Part shown: piece after piece, positions 1-7,813 of the stretch
Layout: each line of letters opens with the position of its first letter
Position numbering within the stretch: the first letter of the stretch is position 1
DNA from: Streptomyces sp. DG1A-41
GTDB taxonomy: Bacteria; Actinomycetota; Actinomycetes; Streptomycetales; Streptomycetaceae
DNA length: 64,000 nt
Assembly: GCF_037055355.1 (NCBI RefSeq)
Contig: NZ_CP146350.1
Coordinates: forward strand, 992,001-1,056,000
Direction of reading: 5' to 3'
Translations under genes and position numbers: made by a program
The notes under the pieces: generated by a model
Databases searched by the model: none
What the model saw: only the letters and a program-made list of their open reading frames with translations
What the model was told of the DNA's origin: nothing

Positions 1-178
1 TGAGTGATCCGTCGGTGTTCTTCAGGCTGAGGAAGAGCGTGCTGAGGATCGGGTAGACGAACAGCACCAGCAGATAGACGACGACCGGCAGCGCGTAGAG
101 GATGCCGACCCTTGTTCTGCGGGAGGCCAGCAGCTTGCGCGGACGGGCGGGGGCGTTGGCGGTCAGGGTGGCGGCCAT
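1..178 (-). CDS. ABC transporter permease, N-terminal part (runs off the window)
   Basis: Only the first 59 codons are inside the window. The product begins MAATLTANAPARPRKLL, followed by a basic stretch and a strong hydrophobic segment (VGILYALPVVVYLLVLFVYPIL), the usual cytoplasmic start and first membrane helix of a PotB/PotH-type permease. It starts 3 nt after the stop of the ATPase gene at 182, so it is the third transporter gene of an operon read binding protein, ATPase, permease. Its role is inferred to be the membrane channel for the amine or amino-acid-like substrate handled by the upstream oxidases. The remainder, and probably a second permease, lies outside the window. Confidence 0.85.
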   Translation of the reverse strand, partial: MAATLTANAPARPRKLLASRRTRVGILYALPVVVYLLVLFVYPILSTLFLSLKNTDGSL

Positions 179-181
179 GGC

Positions 182-1321
182 TCACCCGCCCTGTTCGACG
201 GGGAAGAGGTTGACGTCCTCGGCGTCGACGGTGATGCCGACCCGCTCGCCGGTGACGGGCCCGCGGCCGGCCGGTACTTCGAGGCGCAGCAGCGGCGCGT
301 CCCCACCGTCGATGCGTACGCCGGCGCGGACCAGGGTGCCGACGTACGTGGCGGTCTCGACCGTGCCGGTACAGAAACCGTCGTCCGGGGCGCAGGCCCG
401 CAGTCGGCCCGGCTGGACGGCGACCTTGACCTGGGTGCCGGAGGCGAGGTCGTGGCGTCGTGCCGTCAGCAGGCCGCCGGACTGGTCGAGGCGGACCACG
501 GTGTGTTCATCGGTGTTCTGCAGCACGCGGCCGGGCAGGAAGTTCGCCGCACCGAGGAAGTCCGCGACGAACGGGGTCCTGGGGCGCTCGAACAACTCGC
601 GGGGGGTGTCGAACTGCTCGATCAGGCCGTTGCGCATCACCGCGATCCGGTCCGACAGGACCAGTGCTTCCTCCTGATCGTGTGTCACGTAGATGACAGT
701 CAGGCCGAGTTCCTGCTGGATGGCCTTGATCTCGACCTGGAGCTGGTCGCGGAGCTTCTTGTCCAGGGCACCGAGCGGCTCGTCCATGAGGATGACCGGC
801 GGCCGGTAGACCAGCGCCCGGCACAGGGCTACACGCTGCTGCTGGCCACCGGACAGCTCCCGGGGACGACGGCCGCCGAACCCGGACAGGCCCGCGATCT
901 CCAGGGTCTCCCCCACTCGCCGTCGGATCTCGTCCTTCCGCACCCCGCGCAGGGTGAGCGGGAAGGCGACGTTCTCGCTGACCGTCATGTGCGGGAAGAG
1001 CAGGTACTGCTGGAAGACGAAGCCGAGGTTGCGCTTCTGCGGAGCGAGCCGGGTGACGTCGCGGTCTCCGACGGTGATGGTGCCGGAGTCGGGTTCGCAG
1101 AAGCCCGCGATCATCATCAGGGTCGTGGTCTTGCCCGATCCGGAGGCGCCGAGGAAGGTGACGAACTCCCCGGCGGCGATCTCCATGGACGCCTCGTCGA
1201 CGGCGACGACGTCCCCGTACGTCTTGCGCAGGGCCACCACCGACAGCGGTTTGCCGGTCGCGGTGGGCAGCTTGCCACCGGCCACCTCGACGGACGGTGT
1301 GACTACACCGAATTCAGCCAC
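182..1321 (-). CDS. ABC transporter ATP-binding protein, PotA-like
   Basis: The 379-aa ATPase energises import with the neighbouring binding protein and permease. Walker A is GASGSGKTT near residue 60, the signature is LSGGQQQR, Walker B is VILMDEP, and the C-terminal ~100 residues form a TOBE-type domain as in PotA/FbpC/UgpC proteins. The reading frame stays open further upstream, but that part is antisense-like to the binding-protein gene. I chose GTG at 1321 (VAEFGVVTP), which overlaps the binding-protein stop by 8 nt and gives normal family length. The substrate class (polyamine, opine or amino-acid derivative) follows from the PotD-like partner and is inferred. Confidence 0.9.
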   Translation of the reverse strand: MAEFGVVTPSVEVAGGKLPTATGKPLSVVALRKTYGDVVAVDEASMEIAAGEFVTFLGASGSGKTTTLMMIAGFCEPDSGTITVGDRDVTRLAPQKRNLGFVFQQYLLFPHMTVSENVAFPLTLRGVRKDEIRRRVGETLEIAGLSGFGGRRPRELSGGQQQRVALCRALVYRPPVILMDEPLGALDKKLRDQLQVEIKAIQQELGLTVIYVTHDQEEALVLSDRIAVMRNGLIEQFDTPRELFERPRTPFVADFLGAANFLPGRVLQNTDEHTVVRLDQSGGLLTARRHDLASGTQVKVAVQPGRLRACAPDDGFCTGTVETATYVGTLVRAGVRIDGGDAPLLRLEVPAGRGPVTGERVGITVDAEDVNLFPVEQGG

Positions 1322-2417
1322 GAGCCCACTCCAACCAGCGCTTGGTGACGGTCGCTTCGTTCTTGATCCACCAGTCGATGTCCGCGTCGAAGCCCTTGTC
1401 GTAGTACTGCGGCGCGCCGGCGAGAGCGTTGCGCTCCTCCTCGGTGAGCTTCTCGTAGGCCACCGGGGAAGACGGGTTCGACGGGAAGGCCTTGGCCAGA
1501 GCGGCCTGGACCTCGGGACGCAGCGAGTAGTCCATGAGCTGGTAGGCGGCGTCCACATGGGCCGCTCCCTTGGCGATGCCGTAGCCCTGGAACTGACGGC
1601 GCATGCCGTTGAGCTGCCGCGCGACGGGGACGCCCTGCTTCTGCAGATCGGCGATCCGGCCGTCCCAGACGGTGGACATCGTCACCTCCTGGCGGCTGAG
1701 GAGCACACCGGGGAGCGGGCCGCTGTCCCAGAACTTCTTGATGTCGGACCGGAGCCGGGTCAGGACCTTGAAGGCGCGGTCCAGGTCGAGCGGGTACAGC
1801 TTGTCCATCGGGACGCCGTCGGCCAGCAGCGCGAACTCCAGCTCGGGCAGGTCGGCGTCCGGGTTGCACATCGAGCGGCTGCCCTTGAACGCCTTGGTGT
1901 CCCAGAAGTCCGCCCACGACTCCGGCTTGCGGCCGCCGAAGGCGTCGGTGCGGTACGCCATGCACTGGCCGTAGAAACTGTTGCCCACGGCATGGTCGGT
2001 GATCTGGTTCTGAGGGATCTTGGCGCTCTTCAGGCTCTTGATCCGGTCGGTGTCCAGCCGCTCCAGTGCGTCCTGGGCCGCGAACTTGATGTGGTCCATC
2101 ATCGAGTTGTTGATGAGGTCGAACTGGGGGCGGCCCTGCTTGATCTGGGCCAGCATCTGGGTGCCCTGGAGGTTGACGACCTGGACGTTGATGCCGGTCA
2201 CCCGGGTGAACGGCGTGTAGATCGCCTTCTGGAGGGCCTCCCCGAAGGTGCCGCCGCTGTCGCGGACGACCACCGACTTGCCGCCGCCCTTGGCGCTGCC
2301 GGACGAGGCCCGGCTGGTGCCGGTACCGCAGGCAGCGAGGGAGGGCACGGCGGCGAGGGCGGCCAGGCCGCCTGCTCCCCGCAGGAGCGCTCTGCGGCCG
2401 ATCATGGGATCACTCAT
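1314..2417 (-). CDS. ABC transporter substrate-binding lipoprotein, PotD/spermidine-putrescine type
   Basis: The 367-aa precursor has an N-terminal GRRALLRG twin-arginine-like motif, a hydrophobic stretch and the lipobox LAAC (Cys about residue 31), so it should be exported and lipid-anchored. The body has the features of family-1 binding proteins (VVVRDSGGTFGEALQKAIY, later WADFWDTKAFKG), closest to PotD-like polyamine or opine binders. It overlaps the ATPase gene by 8 nt and lies 82 nt after the deacylase gene. The ligand cannot be read from sequence. The oxidases and deacylase upstream suggest an N-substituted amine or amino acid. Confidence 0.88.
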   Translation of the reverse strand: MSDPMIGRRALLRGAGGLAALAAVPSLAACGTGTSRASSGSAKGGGKSVVVRDSGGTFGEALQKAIYTPFTRVTGINVQVVNLQGTQMLAQIKQGRPQFDLINNSMMDHIKFAAQDALERLDTDRIKSLKSAKIPQNQITDHAVGNSFYGQCMAYRTDAFGGRKPESWADFWDTKAFKGSRSMCNPDADLPELEFALLADGVPMDKLYPLDLDRAFKVLTRLRSDIKKFWDSGPLPGVLLSRQEVTMSTVWDGRIADLQKQGVPVARQLNGMRRQFQGYGIAKGAAHVDAAYQLMDYSLRPEVQAALAKAFPSNPSSPVAYEKLTEEERNALAGAPQYYDKGFDADIDWWIKNEATVTKRWLEWARG

Positions 2418-2499
2418 GACAAATCTCCTGAAATGGCGCGTGGGGACCAGCTGTTCGAGGTGAGCGGTGGTTCGAGGGACGGTCTGTGGGCGGTGCCGG

Positions 2500-3471
2500 T
2501 CAGTCGTGCGGCACCGCGATGGCGGCGAGTTCGGCGCCGGGGGCGACGGTGAGCCCGTTCATGCCGTAGAGGATCTGTCCGGTGGCGGTGGCGGTGACCT
2601 TGTGTTCGCTGCCGTCGGCCGGATCGATGACGCGGCCGACGGGCTGACCCGCGGTCACCTCGTCACCGGTCGCGGCGTCCGGGTACCACAGGCCGGTGGC
2701 CGGTGAGACGACGGAGCCGGTCCAGACCCATTCGCGCGGCGGCGCGGTCACCGGTGCGACGTGCTGCGGCGCATCGATGACGCCGAGGTGGTGCAGCAGC
2801 CGGTACAGGCCGTCGAGCAGGGCCCGGGCCTGGGCGGGGTCGCGTTCGCCGAGCTGGCCGGTCTCGATGAGGATGGCGGGGATGCCCTGCCGGGCGGCCG
2901 CTGCGTGGCTGTTGCCGCCTTCGGCGTTGCGGCCGAACAGTACTCGTTCGTAGCCGACGGCGTGGGCCATGGCCCGCGTCCTGGCGTCCAGTTCCCCGTC
3001 GGAGGTCAGACGGTAACCGACGAAGTCCAGCAGGGTCTCGTCGATGCCGCCGCTGTGCAGGTCCACGTAGGCGTCGGCACCGGAGATGACGTGCTCGAAG
3101 AGCCAGGCCGCCAGCCGCTCGGTGGGCCCTGCGGCGGGGTCGCCGGGAAAGACGCGGTTGATGTTGACGTCGTCCAGCGGGGACTTGCCCAGGCGGCCGT
3201 CGTACACGGCCGGCGGGTTGGCCACGGGGCAGATCACCACCTGGCCGGTGACGTCGTCCGGCTCCAGGAACCCGGCCAGGCGGGTGGCCGCGTCGATGCC
3301 GACGAACTCGCCGCCGTGGACGCCGCCGGTGATGACGACCCGGGGTCCGGGGCGGGAGCCGTTGACGAGGACGAGGGGGATCTCGACGGTCGTGAGTCCG
3401 AGGTCCACGGGGATCACCCCGCGGGTCTTGCGGCCCGGCTCGGCCCGCAGCGGGCCTACGGTGAGTGTCAT
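2500..3471 (-). CDS. Zinc deacylase of the succinylglutamate desuccinylase/aspartoacylase family
   Basis: The family hydrolyses N-acyl amino acids with one zinc ion; ectoine-pathway DoeB is a member. The zinc motif GGVHGGE is near residue 50, NINRVFPG near residue 110, and the second histidine region DLHSGG near residue 140. The C-terminal ~80 residues form the usual small beta domain. An in-frame ATG at 3483 directly follows the previous stop, but the ATG at 3471 has an AGGA six bases upstream, so 3471 was chosen (323 aa). It lies in the oxidase-transporter operon and probably removes an acyl group from the imported compound. Which acyl group is unknown. Confidence 0.85.
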   Translation of the reverse strand: MTLTVGPLRAEPGRKTRGVIPVDLGLTTVEIPLVLVNGSRPGPRVVITGGVHGGEFVGIDAATRLAGFLEPDDVTGQVVICPVANPPAVYDGRLGKSPLDDVNINRVFPGDPAAGPTERLAAWLFEHVISGADAYVDLHSGGIDETLLDFVGYRLTSDGELDARTRAMAHAVGYERVLFGRNAEGGNSHAAAARQGIPAILIETGQLGERDPAQARALLDGLYRLLHHLGVIDAPQHVAPVTAPPREWVWTGSVVSPATGLWYPDAATGDEVTAGQPVGRVIDPADGSEHKVTATATGQILYGMNGLTVAPGAELAAIAVPHD

Positions 3472-3483
3472 GTCGTTCCTCAT

Positions 3484-4620
3484 TCAGGCGGTGGTGCGGC
3501 CGAGCGTGCTGATGAAGTCGATCGGCTGGGAGGTGCGGCCTTCCAGGGCGAGGTCCGCGGCGATGTCGCCCATGGCGGGCGAGAGTTTGAAGCCCTGGCC
3601 GGAGAAGCCGGCCAGCAGGATGATGTCGTCGCAGTCCGGAAGGGGGCCGACCAGCGGGCGGGTGCTGCCGGTGTAGCCCTCCATGTAGGCGCAGACGCGG
3701 ACCGGGTCGGGGTTCAGACCGGGCAGGTGGCGCCGCACGATCTCGCTGAACATCTCCATTTCCTCCGGCGCGACGGTCCTCTCCAGCCGGTTCGGGTCGT
3801 CCACGGGCCGGTGGTGGGCCTGGGACACGCCGAGCTTGACGGAGAGGCCGTCCGGGGACGGGATGCCGTAGAAGGGGACCGGGCCGCCCCGGCGGATGAA
3901 GGCGGGGCGCTCCTCGCCGGCCCGGTGGTCCTCGTGGGGCAGGAACCAGGCGCTGATCGCACGATGAACGGCCACCTCCCACGGCAGGTCGGGCAGCAGA
4001 TCGCCCACCCAGGGTCCCGGCGTGACCACCGCGGCGTCGAAGCGCTCGGTGTCGCTGTCCGTGCGGATCTCCACGCCTCCCCCTGCGGCGGGACGAACGC
4101 CGCGCACGGGGGTGTAGCGGCGGATCCTCGCACCCAGTTCCTCGGCGCGGCGGGCCGCGGTCTGAACCGTCAGCTCCGGGCGGACGAACCCCGCATGCGG
4201 GTCGAGGACCGCCAGGTCACCGTCGTCGACGCGGAATTGGGGGAAACGTTTCGCCAGTGCCTCGGCGTCGATGACCTCGTGGTCGAGGCCGTGCTCCGAG
4301 ACGACGTCCAGGACGGTGCGTATCTCGGGGTCGTCCGCCGGCCCCATGAACAGGCATCCGGTGAGCCGCCGCAGTTCGCGGCCGGTCTCCGTCTGGAGCT
4401 GCTTCCAGAGGGCGTCGGCGTGCCGCACGAGCGGCACGTACCGGCCGTCGTCGGTCTGCACACTGCGGAAGACCCGGGTCTCACCGCCGGCGGCGCTGCG
4501 GTCGTGGCCGGGGGCGAAGCGGTCGTAGGCGACGACCTCGGCTCCGCGGGCCGCCAGCCGCCAGGCGGCCTGGCTGCCGACCGTGCCGGTGCCGACGACC
4601 GCGACGCGTTTCCTCGCCAT
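3484..4620 (-). CDS. FAD-dependent amine oxidase, monomeric sarcosine / N-methyltryptophan oxidase family (copy 1)
   Basis: This 378-aa flavoprotein of the DAO fold should oxidise a secondary amine or N-methyl amino acid to an imine, releasing formaldehyde or an aldehyde and hydrogen peroxide. The dinucleotide motif VVGTGTVGSQ is at the N-terminus, followed by the family-typical GHDRSAAGGETR. Lys262 in SVKLG matches the oxygen-activating lysine of monomeric sarcosine oxidase. Cys310 (VCAYMEGYT) aligns with the cysteine that binds FAD covalently (Cys315 in sarcosine oxidase, Cys308 in N-methyltryptophan oxidase). It is the second gene of the operon after a paralogue of identical length. The substrate is not predictable from sequence alone. 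Confidence 0.88.
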   Translation of the reverse strand: MARKRVAVVGTGTVGSQAAWRLAARGAEVVAYDRFAPGHDRSAAGGETRVFRSVQTDDGRYVPLVRHADALWKQLQTETGRELRRLTGCLFMGPADDPEIRTVLDVVSEHGLDHEVIDAEALAKRFPQFRVDDGDLAVLDPHAGFVRPELTVQTAARRAEELGARIRRYTPVRGVRPAAGGGVEIRTDSDTERFDAAVVTPGPWVGDLLPDLPWEVAVHRAISAWFLPHEDHRAGEERPAFIRRGGPVPFYGIPSPDGLSVKLGVSQAHHRPVDDPNRLERTVAPEEMEMFSEIVRRHLPGLNPDPVRVCAYMEGYTGSTRPLVGPLPDCDDIILLAGFSGQGFKLSPAMGDIAADLALEGRTSQPIDFISTLGRTTA

Positions 4621-4681
4621 GTGGTTCTCCTTGCCGGATGTGCCGGACGTGCCGGTGTGCCGGATGGTGGTCGGGGCCGGT

Positions 4682-5818
4682 TCAGGCCGTGGTGCGGCCG
4701 ACGGTGGACACGAAGTCGATGGGCTGGGAGGAGGTGCCGTCCAGCGCCAGGTCGGCGGCGATGTCGCCGAAGGCGGGTGAGAGTTTGAAGCCGTGGCCGG
4801 AGAAGCCCGCGAGCAGGACGACGTTGTCGGCGCCGGGCAGCGGGCCGATCAGCGGGCGGCTGCTCTCGGTGTAGCCCTCCATGTAGACGGCCAGGCGGGT
4901 CGGGTCCGGGTGCAGGTCCGGCAGGTGGCGGCGGATCTGCTCGGTGAAGATGTCCAGCTCCTCCGGCTGGACGGTGCGGTCCAGCGCGTTGGGGTCACCG
5001 GCGGGCTTGTGCAGCGCGCGCGACAGGCCGAGCTTGACGGAGACGCCGTCCGGTGAGGGCAGTCCGTAGCAGTGCGTGGGGGTCGTGCGGATGAACGCGG
5101 GGCGCTCCTCACCGAACCAGGCGTCGGTGGTGGGGACGTACCAGGCGCTGATCAGGCGGCGGATGTCCACCTCCCACGGCAGGTCGGGAAGCAGATCGTT
5201 CACCCAGGGGCCGACGGTGACGACGACCGCGTCGAAGCGCTCGCTGCCGGCGTCGGTGCGTACCTCCACCCCGCCGCCGGCCGGGGTGATCTCGCGCACC
5301 GGCGTGTAGCGCTCGATGCGGGCGCCCAGCTGCTCGGCGCGCCGGGCCGCGGTCTGGACGGTCAGCTCGGGCCGGATGAATCCGGCACGGCGGTCGAGCA
5401 CGGCCGCGTCGCCGTCCTCCAGCCGGAACTGCGGGAAGCGCTTGGCCATGACCTCGGCGTCGAGCACCTCGTGGTCGAGGCCGTGCTCGGCGATGGACTC
5501 CAGGACCGTGGCCATCTGCTGGTGCTCGGTGGACCCCATCAGCAGGCATCCGGTCAGGCGGCGCAGCTCGCGGCCGGTCTCCTGCTGGAGCTGCCCCCAC
5601 AGGGTGTCGGCGTGCTTGAGGAGCGGGACGTACCGGGAGTCCTCGAAGTGCGCGCTGCGGAAGATGCGGGTCTCGCCGCCGGCGGCGCTGCGGTCGTGGC
5701 CGGGGGCGAAGCGGTCGTAGGCGACGACCTCCGCGCCACGGGCCGCGAGGCGCCAGGCGGCCTGGCTGCCCATGGTTCCCACGCCGACGACGGCGACTCG
5801 CTTCCTGGCAGCTGACAC
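4682..5818 (-). CDS. FAD-dependent amine oxidase, sarcosine oxidase family (copy 2, lacks the flavin-linking Cys)
   Basis: First gene of the minus-strand operon and a close paralogue of the next gene: both are 378 aa with the same termini (SQPIDF...GRTTA). The N-terminus has VVGVGTMGSQ and GHDRSAAGGETR, and the SVKLG lysine is kept. The position of the covalent flavin cysteine is alanine (LAVYMEGYT, Ala310), so FAD is predicted to be bound non-covalently or the activity altered. The GTG at 5818 was chosen because AAAGGA lies seven bases upstream; the frame is open further up but without a good ribosome site. It is divergent from the first IclR gene, whose operator region probably also controls it. 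Confidence 0.87.
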   Translation of the reverse strand: MSAARKRVAVVGVGTMGSQAAWRLAARGAEVVAYDRFAPGHDRSAAGGETRIFRSAHFEDSRYVPLLKHADTLWGQLQQETGRELRRLTGCLLMGSTEHQQMATVLESIAEHGLDHEVLDAEVMAKRFPQFRLEDGDAAVLDRRAGFIRPELTVQTAARRAEQLGARIERYTPVREITPAGGGVEVRTDAGSERFDAVVVTVGPWVNDLLPDLPWEVDIRRLISAWYVPTTDAWFGEERPAFIRTTPTHCYGLPSPDGVSVKLGLSRALHKPAGDPNALDRTVQPEELDIFTEQIRRHLPDLHPDPTRLAVYMEGYTESSRPLIGPLPGADNVVLLAGFSGHGFKLSPAFGDIAADLALDGTSSQPIDFVSTVGRTTA

Positions 5819-5978
5819 GGGGCTGTCCTTTCGTATCGCCGGGGCGCATGCTGAGCCCCTGCGTGAGGCTGTTCGATTCGAGGTGGTTTCGGGAGGCGGG
5901 GGCGGGTCCTTCGGGGGACCTCGGCTCACGAACGCCCTGTCTCGGAGTTCCGGCTGCGTCCTCGGGATCTTCCGAGTC

Positions 5979-6015
5979 GTGCCACATCGTGGAACGCTGT
6001 GCTAGTATCTGGCAC
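5979..6015 (+). promoter_or_regulatory. Operator/promoter of IclR copy 1 (inverted repeat GTGCCA-N25-TGGCAC)
   Basis: A 6-bp inverted repeat with arms at 5979-5984 and 6010-6015 encloses the core GTGGAACGCTGTGCTAGTAT. The core contains an extended -10-like TGCTAGTAT. It lies 76 nt before IclR copy 1 and 160 nt before the divergent oxidase gene. The same layout, with the same 25-bp spacer and compensating arm changes, precedes IclR copy 2, so it is likely the site these regulators bind. Confidence 0.65.
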
Positions 6016-6090
6016 AGAGAATGACAGTGGCTCCCAGGGGAGTCAAGAGGTGTCCACGAGAGATTCTGAGGATTAACAGGGGGAAACCGG

Positions 6091-6843
6091 ATGGAAATGA
6101 AGAGCGTCACCAGGTCGCTGCGCATCCTGGAGGCAGTCGCCCAGCATCAGCCGGTCACCGTGGGGGAACTGACGAAGCTCTTCGGCCTGCCCAAGTCGAC
6201 CATGCAGCGCACCCTGGTCACGCTGGCCGAGGCCGGCTGGCTGCGGGCCAACCGCAAGGACACCACCCGCTGGGAGATCGGCGCCCGCGTCCTGGCCGTA
6301 CGGCCCGCCGCGCTCCAGGGGTCCAGCCTGTTCGCCGCGGCGCGCGAGCCCATGGTCCGCCTGAGGGACACGGTGAACGAGACGATCCACCTGTCGGTGC
6401 CGGACGCCCTGCAGTGCATGGTCGTCGTCGACCGCGTGGACTGCAGTCACGCCGTACGGACGTTCCACACCGTCGGCGACACCTCGCCCCTGCACGCCAC
6501 CGCGACCGGGCGCGCCGTCCTGGCCCACCTGCCGAAGCAGGACGTCGAGGAGCTCATCGCGCAGGGGCTGGAGCGCTACAGCGACACGACGCCCACCGAC
6601 CCGGATGAACTGCGCGCCGAGCTGGACCGGATCCGCATCGACGGATACGCGGTCAACCGCAACCAGTACCGGCCGGACGTCTGCGCGATCGCCGCGCCCG
6701 TCCTCGACGAGGAGGGCACACCACTGGCCACCGTGGCCATCTCCATGCCCGACTCGCGCTACGACGCGGACCGGCTGCCCGAGTGGGGCCGCCTGGTCGC
6801 CGACGCCGCCGCGGAGATCACGGGGCGCCGCCTGGGCGCCTGA
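6091..6843 (+). CDS. IclR-family transcriptional regulator (copy 1)
   Basis: The 250-aa protein has an N-terminal winged helix-turn-helix (residues ~5-65: SLRILEAVAQHQPVTVGELT) and a C-terminal IclR effector domain (residues ~75-245), including HATATGRAVLAHL and the NRNQYRPDVCAIAAPV stretch that lines the ligand pocket in this family. GGGGGAAA precedes the ATG. It is divergent from the oxidase/deacylase/transporter operon and is followed by a second gene encoding a protein about 85% identical. It probably senses a pathway metabolite and controls the adjacent operon and itself. Activator or repressor mode is not visible. Confidence 0.92.
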   Translation: MEMKSVTRSLRILEAVAQHQPVTVGELTKLFGLPKSTMQRTLVTLAEAGWLRANRKDTTRWEIGARVLAVRPAALQGSSLFAAAREPMVRLRDTVNETIHLSVPDALQCMVVVDRVDCSHAVRTFHTVGDTSPLHATATGRAVLAHLPKQDVEELIAQGLERYSDTTPTDPDELRAELDRIRIDGYAVNRNQYRPDVCAIAAPVLDEEGTPLATVAISMPDSRYDADRLPEWGRLVADAAAEITGRRLGA

Positions 6844-6858
6844 CCGGGCACCGGCGGA

Positions 6859-6890
6859 GGGCCGGCCCCCGCGCAAGGGGCGGCCCTTTT
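6859..6890 (+). terminator. Rho-independent terminator after IclR copy 1
   Basis: GGGCCGGCCCC pairs with GGGGCGGCCC (one bulged G) around a short loop, followed by TTTT. It lies 16 nt after the IclR copy 1 stop and immediately before the promoter element of copy 2, so the two regulators appear to be separate transcription units. Confidence 0.7.
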
Positions 6891-6899
6891 CCTGTGTGC

Positions 6900-6936
6900 G
6901 TGCCGTATTGTGGAACGCCATGCTATAATCCGGCAC
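6900..6936 (+). promoter_or_regulatory. Operator/promoter of IclR copy 2 (inverted repeat GTGCCG-N25-CGGCAC)
   Basis: The arms are at 6900-6905 and 6931-6936, with the same spacer length as the element before copy 1. The core GTGGAACGCCATGCTATAAT includes a consensus -10 TATAAT at 6924-6929 with the extended TGC in front. The outer arm base changed on both sides (A/T in copy 1, G/C here), which preserves pairing and argues for selection on dyad symmetry. Confidence 0.68.
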
Positions 6937-6994
6937 GATCACGCCTGCGGCTCCAGGAGCGAGTCAAAGGGTTGAGACCGACGACGGGGCCCCG

Positions 6995-7747
6995 ATGGAA
7001 ATGAAGAGCGTGACCAGGTCGCTGCGCATCCTGGAGGCGGTCGCCCACCACCAGCCCGTGACGGTGGGCGAGTTGACCAAGCTCTTCGGCCTGCCCAAGT
7101 CGACGGTGCAGCGCACGCTGGTCAGCCTGAACGAGGCGGGATGGCTGCGGGCGAACCGCCAGGACACCACCCGCTGGGAGATCGGCGCCCGGGTTCTCGC
7201 CGTACGTCCGGCGGCGCTTCAGGGCTCCAGTCTCTTCGCGGCGGCGAGGGAGCCCATGATCCGGCTGCGGGACGCGCTGAACGAGACGATCCACCTGTCG
7301 GTGCCGGACGCGTTGCAGTGCATGGTCGTCGTCGACCGGGTGGACTGCGCTCACGCGGTGCGGACGTACTACGCGATCGGCGACACCTCTCCCCTGCACG
7401 CCACCGCCACCGGGCGCGCGATCCTGGCCCATCTGCCGCCCGCCGACGTCGACGAACTGGTCGCCCAGAGGCTGGAGCGCTACAGCGACGCGACGACGGT
7501 CGACCCGGCCGAGCTGCGCGCCGAGCTGAAGCGGGTGCGCACGGACGGCTACGCCGTCAACCGCAACCAGTACCGCCCCGATGTCTGCGCGATCGCCGCA
7601 CCCGTCCTCGACGAGAACGGCACACCGCTCGCCTCCGTGGCCGTCTCCATGCCCGACTCCCGCTACGACGCCGACCGGCTGCCCGATTGGGGCCGCCTGG
7701 TCGCCGACACGGCGTCCGGCATCGGCGACCGCCGACTGGGTGCGTGA
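6995..7747 (+). CDS. IclR-family transcriptional regulator (copy 2)
   Basis: Also 250 aa and about 85% identical to copy 1 over its whole length, with the same N-terminal winged helix (KSVTRSLRILEAV) and IclR ligand domain. Differences cluster in the effector domain, for example TYYAIGDT here against TFHTVGDT in copy 1, and in the last helix; the DNA-recognition region is almost unchanged. The pair arose by tandem duplication, and copy 2 has its own promoter. The likely result is one operator class read by two regulators with different ligands. It converges on the broken aminotransferase gene, with a hairpin between. Confidence 0.92.
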   Translation: MEMKSVTRSLRILEAVAHHQPVTVGELTKLFGLPKSTVQRTLVSLNEAGWLRANRQDTTRWEIGARVLAVRPAALQGSSLFAAAREPMIRLRDALNETIHLSVPDALQCMVVVDRVDCAHAVRTYYAIGDTSPLHATATGRAILAHLPPADVDELVAQRLERYSDATTVDPAELRAELKRVRTDGYAVNRNQYRPDVCAIAAPVLDENGTPLASVAVSMPDSRYDADRLPDWGRLVADTASGIGDRRLGA

Positions 7748-7767
7748 CAGCCCGGCACGCATGACAG

Positions 7768-7798
7768 CGCCCCCTGCTGCCGACGGCCGGCAGGGGCG
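7768..7798. terminator. Hairpin between IclR copy 2 and the convergent aminotransferase remnant
   Basis: CGCCCCCTGC pairs with GCAGGGGCG (one bulge), with a further GCCG/CGGC pairing inside the loop. There is no T run, but its place between convergent genes fits a bidirectional terminator. Confidence 0.5.
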
Positions 7799-7813
7799 TG
7801 ACGCGTTCGCGCG

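Noticed and set aside
6908..6929. TTGTGG as a -35 for the TATAAT of IclR copy 2
   Set aside because: The spacer would be only 10 bp; an extended -10 (TGCTATAAT) explains the promoter better.
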